The notes under the pieces: generated by a model
What the model saw: only the letters and a program-made list of their open reading frames with translations
What the model was told of the DNA's origin: nothing
The model's database searches: none
Program-made: the position numbers and the translations under genes
Source: a virus
Length of the DNA: 25,907 bases
Virus record (IMG/VR): IMGVR_UViG_3300034073_002508
Location: 1 to 25,907 of that record
Strand: one strand, 5' to 3'
Part shown: positions 22,317 to 25,907 of the stretch, one piece after another
How positions within the stretch are numbered: the stretch's first letter is position 1
Layout: each line of letters starts with the position of its first letter

Positions 22317-22715
22317 ATGAACATTAAACAGAGCATTAATTCAACTAACTTCTATACCGCTGTTATCCTATTTTTAGGAGGGCTTTTTGTAGGATTTCCG
22401 GAGGGGGAAGGTAGAACAATTGCAGCGGGCCTTTTTGGGATTATTGGCGCGGCTGGCGCGCTTCGTGTGTATTTCAAAAATGCAAAGTTGGACATTAAAC
22501 AATGGGCGACCAACGCAAACACCTGGAACTATCTATTTACAATTTTGAGCGCTTTTTTCCCAGTGCTTACTCCTGAGATGTTTGAAAAGCTCCAATTAAT
22601 CGCAGCGGCGGCAATCGGCGGCAACTGGCAGGGCTTAATCCAAGCAGTTATTAGCTTAGTGACAATCCTTTACTTTGCCACAAAAAACAGCGAACCAAAA
22701 CCAATTCAGGAATGA
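22317..22715 (+). CDS. Holin-like membrane protein, 132 aa
   Basis: Codes for 132 residues with four probable membrane spans: FYTAVILFLGGLFVGF (12-27), TIAAGLFGIIGAAGALRVYF (34-53), NYLFTILSAFFPVL (71-84) and LIQAVISLVTILYFAT (107-122), and a short polar C-terminus. Place directly before, and ATGA overlap with, the endolysin gene makes a holin the likely function: it would open the inner membrane to let the endolysin out. The family is not identified from sequence alone. Confidence 0.7.
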   Translation: MNIKQSINSTNFYTAVILFLGGLFVGFPEGEGRTIAAGLFGIIGAAGALRVYFKNAKLDIKQWATNANTWNYLFTILSAFFPVLTPEMFEKLQLIAAAAIGGNWQGLIQAVISLVTILYFATKNSEPKPIQE

Positions 22716-23191
22716 ACCTACACGCGACCGGAGCCGTACTACCGGAGTTTTTCCGGTTGGAAGAATTTGTACACCCTATTATTTTTCGCACATTCGGAAG
22801 TCAGTCGATTAGGATGGTATCTGCCTTTCAAATCGAATACGCTACCGCGCTACGCAATTTAATGGGGCCTATACGGATAAACAATTGGCATTTGGGCGGC
22901 AACTTGCAAAACAGAGGGACGCGGCCGCGATCCGTCAAGCCAAAAGGCGGAGCGGAGTTTAGTCAACACTACCTAGCCAATGCGCTCGACACAGATACTC
23001 CGGATTACAAGCCTTCGGAAATGGTAGAATGTATACACGACAACTTTGACCTTTTTTTTAATCTTGGCCTACGAGCGATTGAGGACGTAAATTATACTCC
23101 TACTTGGCTGCACGGCGATTGCCGATTATTGTGGCCCGATCAAATCAAGCAAATAAAGGAAAGCAAGAAATTCATAACAGTACGACCTTAG
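22712..23191 (+). CDS. Endolysin, peptidase M15-type
   Basis: Codes for 159 residues. The zinc peptidase pattern of the M15 family is visible: FFRLEEFVHP at the start, IRINNWHLGGNLQNRGTRP, FSQHYLANALDTD (83-95) with ligands His86 and Asp93, Glu124 in RAIED, and TWLHGDCR (131-138) with ligand His134. Such enzymes cut peptide cross-links of peptidoglycan (DD- or LD-carboxypeptidase/endopeptidase activity). There is no signal peptide, so release depends on the holin-like protein encoded just upstream. The gene is the last of the late operon and is followed by a strong terminator. Confidence 0.85.
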   Translation: MNLHATGAVLPEFFRLEEFVHPIIFRTFGSQSIRMVSAFQIEYATALRNLMGPIRINNWHLGGNLQNRGTRPRSVKPKGGAEFSQHYLANALDTDTPDYKPSEMVECIHDNFDLFFNLGLRAIEDVNYTPTWLHGDCRLLWPDQIKQIKESKKFITVRP

Positions 23192-23208
23192 TTCCTTTTG
23201 CCTTTTTG

Positions 23209-23238
23209 ACGTCTTGTTGTAAAACAGGGCGTTTTTTT
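23209..23238 (+). terminator. Strong intrinsic terminator closing the late operon
   Basis: ACGTCTTGTT 23209-23218 pairs with AACAGGGCGT 23223-23232 (10 bp, two G-T wobbles) around the tetraloop GTAA, followed by T7 at 23232-23238. It lies 17 bases after the endolysin stop. It separates the structural and lysis genes from the recombination genes that follow. Confidence 0.8.
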
Positions 23239-23248
23239 ATGTATGTTT

Positions 23249-23256
23249 TATTTTTG
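23249..23256 (+). promoter_or_regulatory. Possible -7 element for the recombination operon
   Basis: TATTTTTG matches the Bacteroidota -7 consensus TAnnTTTG and lies just after the terminator and about 75 bases before the likely start at 23331. No TTG or TTTG is found about 20 bp upstream, so only half of a promoter is visible. A new promoter is needed here if the terminator is effective. Confidence 0.3.
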
Positions 23257-23330
23257 TATAAAAACTATGTTAAAATTTTGGAAATAAAGTTGTAATGTAT
23301 TTACATTTGCAAAAACAAAAACAGCTAATT

Positions 23331-23897
23331 ATGAAGGAAATTAATGAGTTTCGCAAGCGCTGGCGAATTTATGAAGCGCACGGATTAACGTCGCCTATAT
23401 GGCGCGAAATTGAAGGTAAGGGAGAAATATACACTCCTTTAACTTTGGTAATTTTTCACAATGGAAATATCAAGGAAGATAACATCCGGTACTACATTGG
23501 CAAACTTTATCAGGGTGGATTTTTGGAGCGCTCACCGGATAATAAAGCGTTTTACCGAGCTAACAAAAAGGCGGTGGAGGGAATGCAGCATATCAGCAAG
23601 CAATTAGGAAGCAAGCTCCAAGCGCAGACATTTTTGAATGCACTTTGCAACGGAACAGGCCGCAAAATATTTGACTGCCTATTTGCAAGTCCTACCAAGT
23701 CGGCGACGTTGGCGAATATTTACGACTATTGCAAGGCAGACACCGACAACAAACAAAGTACAATTCGTCAATTTGTCGGGAAGTTTGTTCAGGTCAACAT
23801 CGCACACAAAAACAAAAAGGTAATTACCTTGAACGCGGACGCGCTCAATATCATTCAACAAATAAAAGAGTTTATTAATGGAACTAACAAAAAGTAA
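23331..23897 (+). CDS. Unknown protein with two winged-helix-like halves
   Basis: Codes for 188 residues from ATG 23331 (MKEINEFRKRWRIYEAHG). An in-frame ATG at 23295 would add 12 residues; I prefer 23331 because it has the leader ctaattATG, as in other genes here. The two halves look alike in plan: a helix pair, 'IRYYIGKLYQGGFLERSPDN' with FYRANKKAV (first), then 'STIRQFVGKFVQVNIAHKNK' with VITLNADAL (second). The order helix, recognition-type helix, two-strand wing suggests tandem winged helices, thus a DNA-binding regulator or replication initiator. The end overlaps the annealase gene by 20 bases. Function not proven. Confidence 0.65.
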   Translation: MKEINEFRKRWRIYEAHGLTSPIWREIEGKGEIYTPLTLVIFHNGNIKEDNIRYYIGKLYQGGFLERSPDNKAFYRANKKAVEGMQHISKQLGSKLQAQTFLNALCNGTGRKIFDCLFASPTKSATLANIYDYCKADTDNKQSTIRQFVGKFVQVNIAHKNKKVITLNADALNIIQQIKEFINGTNKK

Positions 23898-24591
23898 CCT
23901 CCAAGCTCTTGAAAGCGCGGGAGTAATTCCACCAGGAACGCCACCGGCCCAAGTCGCCATTTTTGCCGAAGCGAGTAGACAACACGGACTAAGTCCTTTT
24001 AAGAAGGAAATTTACCTTACTCGCTATCGTACGCGGGATGGGGATAAGTATGCTATTATCGTGGGTATTGATGGATTCCGGATTAAGGCCGCGCAAACGG
24101 GACAGCTCGCAGGATGTGACGATATAAAATACAATTTAAAAAACGATGGAAGCTTTTTGACCGCCGCCGACATAAAGGAAAGCGGAAAGTTACCACTAAC
24201 AGCGACCGCGACCGTTTATCGAGTTATTGCCGGCGTTCGTTGCCCTTTTACCCACACCGCTGTATTTGCCGAGTTTTACCCAAACGTTGTCACCGGTAAA
24301 GACTTCTCAAAAGCCGCTCAAATGCCGCTCCAAATGATTGCCAAGTGTGCGGAGGCGTTCGCGCTTAAAAAAGGATTTAGCGATGAATTAAGCGGACTGA
24401 ACATCGAAGAGGAAAGGCAGGCGTTTGAAGGGCCACAGGTGCAAACAATTAGCCTGGATCAAATTGACGTCGAAGCAAAGGTAAAGTCGATTACAAGCGT
24501 GGCCGAACTTGGCGCACTTTGGAAGGAATTGAATGCTCCGGATTTATATATAGACTTATTCACACAAAGAAAAAAGGAACTAACAAAATGA
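23878..24591 (+). CDS. bet: RecT/Bet-type single-strand annealing protein
   Basis: Codes for 237 residues. Signature stretches of the Bet/RecT family: VAIFAEASRQHGLSPFKKEI, YAIIVGIDGFRIKAAQTGQL (with G and F conserved), FAEFYPNV, and QMPLQMIAKCAEAFALKKGF with SDELSGLNIEEE. The protein anneals complementary DNA strands in homologous recombination, together with a 5'-3' exonuclease; the nuclease encoded next downstream is the likely partner. The C-terminal ~50 residues are less conserved. It starts within the preceding gene (20-base overlap) and ends by ATGA overlap with the nuclease. Confidence 0.9.
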   Translation: MELTKSNLQALESAGVIPPGTPPAQVAIFAEASRQHGLSPFKKEIYLTRYRTRDGDKYAIIVGIDGFRIKAAQTGQLAGCDDIKYNLKNDGSFLTAADIKESGKLPLTATATVYRVIAGVRCPFTHTAVFAEFYPNVVTGKDFSKAAQMPLQMIAKCAEAFALKKGFSDELSGLNIEEERQAFEGPQVQTISLDQIDVEAKVKSITSVAELGALWKELNAPDLYIDLFTQRKKELTK

Positions 24592-25424
24592 CTAAACAAG
24601 AATTAATTGATAAGCTAAGCGAAGGCGATTACAAACTCTCCTTTTCCGCTTTATCAGCCTTCGCAGTAAGCCCGCGTAATTTCATCGCCTACAAGCTCCA
24701 AGAGCGCGCACCAACAAAGGCAATGATATTAGGCGAAGCGCTGCACGTAGCTGTTTTGCAGCCTCATTTATTCAAAGTACTTTACATTGCCGGGCCAAGC
24801 GTAAACGCGGCAACAAAGGAAGGAAAAAGGGCCTGGTTAGATTTGGCCCAACAGTATATTGACGTTACAGACGAAAAAATGACCGTTGGCGAAATTCAAC
24901 AAGCAGTCAAAGAGCGGGCCGGCGTTACGATTTTGGATAATTCAGGCATTGAAGAGTTAAAGCGCAAACAAGAAGCAGTCCTTAACAATTTCGTTTGCAA
25001 ATCTTTTTTGGATCGTTTGCAAGTGGCTGAGGTAGATATACCGGAGGTTATTATTAACGATATTACGTTTCGAGGGCGTGTAGATGGGTTAGGCGACGAC
25101 TTTATAATTGATTTGAAGAATGTACCGAACGCACAAATAAAACGCGCAGAGAACGAAATTAGAGGGCGTCGCTTGCATTGGCAGGCGTTTATTTATTCTT
25201 ATGCGTACGATATGACAAAGGCGCCCTATATTTTAGCCGTAGACGACGACGGGGAAACGAGCGTACATAAGTTCTCCAACTACCAATTAGACGAAGCAGA
25301 GCGGCAAATAATGAAGCTAACGGACGCTTTTAAACGCCGTTGTCTTGAAGGTTCGTTTGATCCACGCGTTTGGGACAGCTCACAGGATTTTTGGACTCCG
25401 GATGGAATTAACCTAATTTTATAA
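24588..25424 (+). CDS. PD-(D/E)XK exonuclease (RecE/YqaJ-like)
   Basis: Codes for 278 residues from ATG 24588 (MTKQELIDKL), coupled to bet by ATGA; an in-frame ATG at 24519 inside bet is not needed. Nuclease motifs: LGEALHVAVLQP with His53, RGRVDGLGD with Asp166, IIDLKN with Asp175 and Lys177, and WQAFIYSYAY with Gln199 and Tyr203. This order (H, D, DxK, QxxxY) is typical of RecE/Cas4-like phage exonucleases. It would resect DNA ends so that the annealase can bind the 3' overhang. All catalytic residues are present and the length is usual. Confidence 0.87.
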   Translation: MTKQELIDKLSEGDYKLSFSALSAFAVSPRNFIAYKLQERAPTKAMILGEALHVAVLQPHLFKVLYIAGPSVNAATKEGKRAWLDLAQQYIDVTDEKMTVGEIQQAVKERAGVTILDNSGIEELKRKQEAVLNNFVCKSFLDRLQVAEVDIPEVIINDITFRGRVDGLGDDFIIDLKNVPNAQIKRAENEIRGRRLHWQAFIYSYAYDMTKAPYILAVDDDGETSVHKFSNYQLDEAERQIMKLTDAFKRRCLEGSFDPRVWDSSQDFWTPDGINLIL

Positions 25425-25426
25425 AT

Positions 25427-25873
25427 ATGAAAACTCCACTTGAAAAAATAGAATCCATCATCACGGCGTACAATTCAAAGCGGTGGGAACCACACGAAAT
25501 AGAACGCTTGGTAAACGCTTCCAGGTCTTTGGCGACTGAAATATTTTTTTTCTCGTTCGAGGTAGGCGAACTTCACAAACAAATGACGCGCACCGAGTTC
25601 AACCGGAAAGTAATGTTTGCCCGCTCTTGTCAAATTCTAAACGAAGATAAAAGTAAAGCAGGCGAAAAAGCCGTGCAGACTGTAATTGAGCGCGAAGGAC
25701 TACTAATGAGTCAAAAGGTGTTAGAAGAGGAGAAAATGAGTGAAAGCGAATACCAGGCCGCAAAGCTTTTGTTGGATTCCGCACGCGACGTACTCGACGC
25801 AATTAGATCACAAATATCATATTTTAAAACAGAAAAAGCGCTTGAACAAAGCGCGCAAGGTTCGCAACGATGA
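25427..25873 (+). CDS. Unknown coiled-coil protein, 148 aa
   Basis: Codes for 148 residues. Mostly helical: WEPHEIERLVNASRSLATEI, then a Phe-rich patch (IFFFSFEVGELHKQM), then long charged helices to the C-terminus (LLMSQKVLEEEKMSESEYQA). No membrane span. It comes 2 bases after the nuclease gene and overlaps the next ATG, so it belongs to the recombination operon, where such small helical proteins are common and usually uncharacterised. Function unknown. Confidence 0.65.
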   Translation: MKTPLEKIESIITAYNSKRWEPHEIERLVNASRSLATEIFFFSFEVGELHKQMTRTEFNRKVMFARSCQILNEDKSKAGEKAVQTVIEREGLLMSQKVLEEEKMSESEYQAAKLLLDSARDVLDAIRSQISYFKTEKALEQSAQGSQR

Positions 25874-25907
25874 CAACTAAAAACAGATTAACGGAAATTT
25901 ACTTCAC
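25870..25907 (+). CDS. Start of a further gene (partial)
   Basis: ATG 25870 overlaps the preceding TGA as ATGA and is open to the last base of the window; 12 codons are visible (MTTKNRLTEIYF). Too short for any call. The coupled start suggests that the recombination and replication operon continues. Confidence 0.45.
   Translation, partial: MTTKNRLTEIYF

Noticed and set aside
23104-23295. 63-codon frame over the end of the endolysin gene and the terminator
   Set aside because: It crosses the zinc-ligand end of the endolysin in another frame and continues through the terminator hairpin.

Overview
The window is a contiguous 25.9 kb piece of a tailed, siphovirus-type phage genome with HK97-like head genes. 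It is either a free phage or part of a prophage; no integrase, repressor or host gene is present, so lysogeny cannot be judged. All genes lie on the + strand. They are packed tightly, and many stop/start pairs overlap as ATGA or TAATG.

The host is most likely a member of Bacteroidota. Starts follow A/T-rich leaders rather than Shine-Dalgarno sequences. Three proteins have signal peptides that end in Ala with Gln next, as in the Bacteroidota 'Q-rule' for signal peptidase I substrates. One intergenic region carries a match to the Bacteroidota promoter consensus (TTG, 20 bp, TAnnTTTG). The fibre C-termini resemble fibre and surface proteins common in that phylum.

Layout. (1) 1-2112: an accessory stretch of small unknown genes, one exported proline-rich peptide, a structured non-coding interval (926-1110) with a tRNA-like fold, a 43-aa membrane protein, and a small gene apparently broken by a 13-bp tandem duplication. 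(2) 2109-7560: packaging and procapsid genes: HNH nuclease, P27-type small terminase, large terminase, a thymidylate synthase (thyX) placed between terminase and portal, a small basic protein, portal and prohead protease. (3) 7562-10975: major capsid with built-in delta domain, a small protein, then head-tail connector, head closure, gp10-like and DUF3168-like neck proteins. The last carries a C-terminal module that is repeated as a separate 54-aa gene (10975-11139). (4) 11136-14548: a fibre-like protein and a second protein, both with signal peptides, followed by two small membrane proteins and a small unknown. (5) 14557-22305: tail tube, tail assembly chaperones G and GT (joined by a predicted -1 frameshift), tape measure, a 1232-aa tail-tip/fibre protein and a small unknown. 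(6) 22317-23191: a holin-like membrane protein and an M15-family endolysin, closed by a strong terminator at 23209-23238. (7) 23331-end: a new operon with a predicted DNA-binding protein, a RecT/Bet-type annealase, a PD-(D/E)XK nuclease, a coiled-coil protein and the start of another gene. This is a recombination and replication module.

The least ordinary features are the tRNA-like RNA without a D stem, the frame-breaking 13-bp duplication, the exported fibre-like proteins in a late operon, the duplicated 'GDLY...YGLPYG' module and thyX inside the packaging operon. No CRISPR array, insertion sequence or diversity-generating retroelement was seen. No intergenic stretch exceeds 300 bases; the longest is 926-1110.
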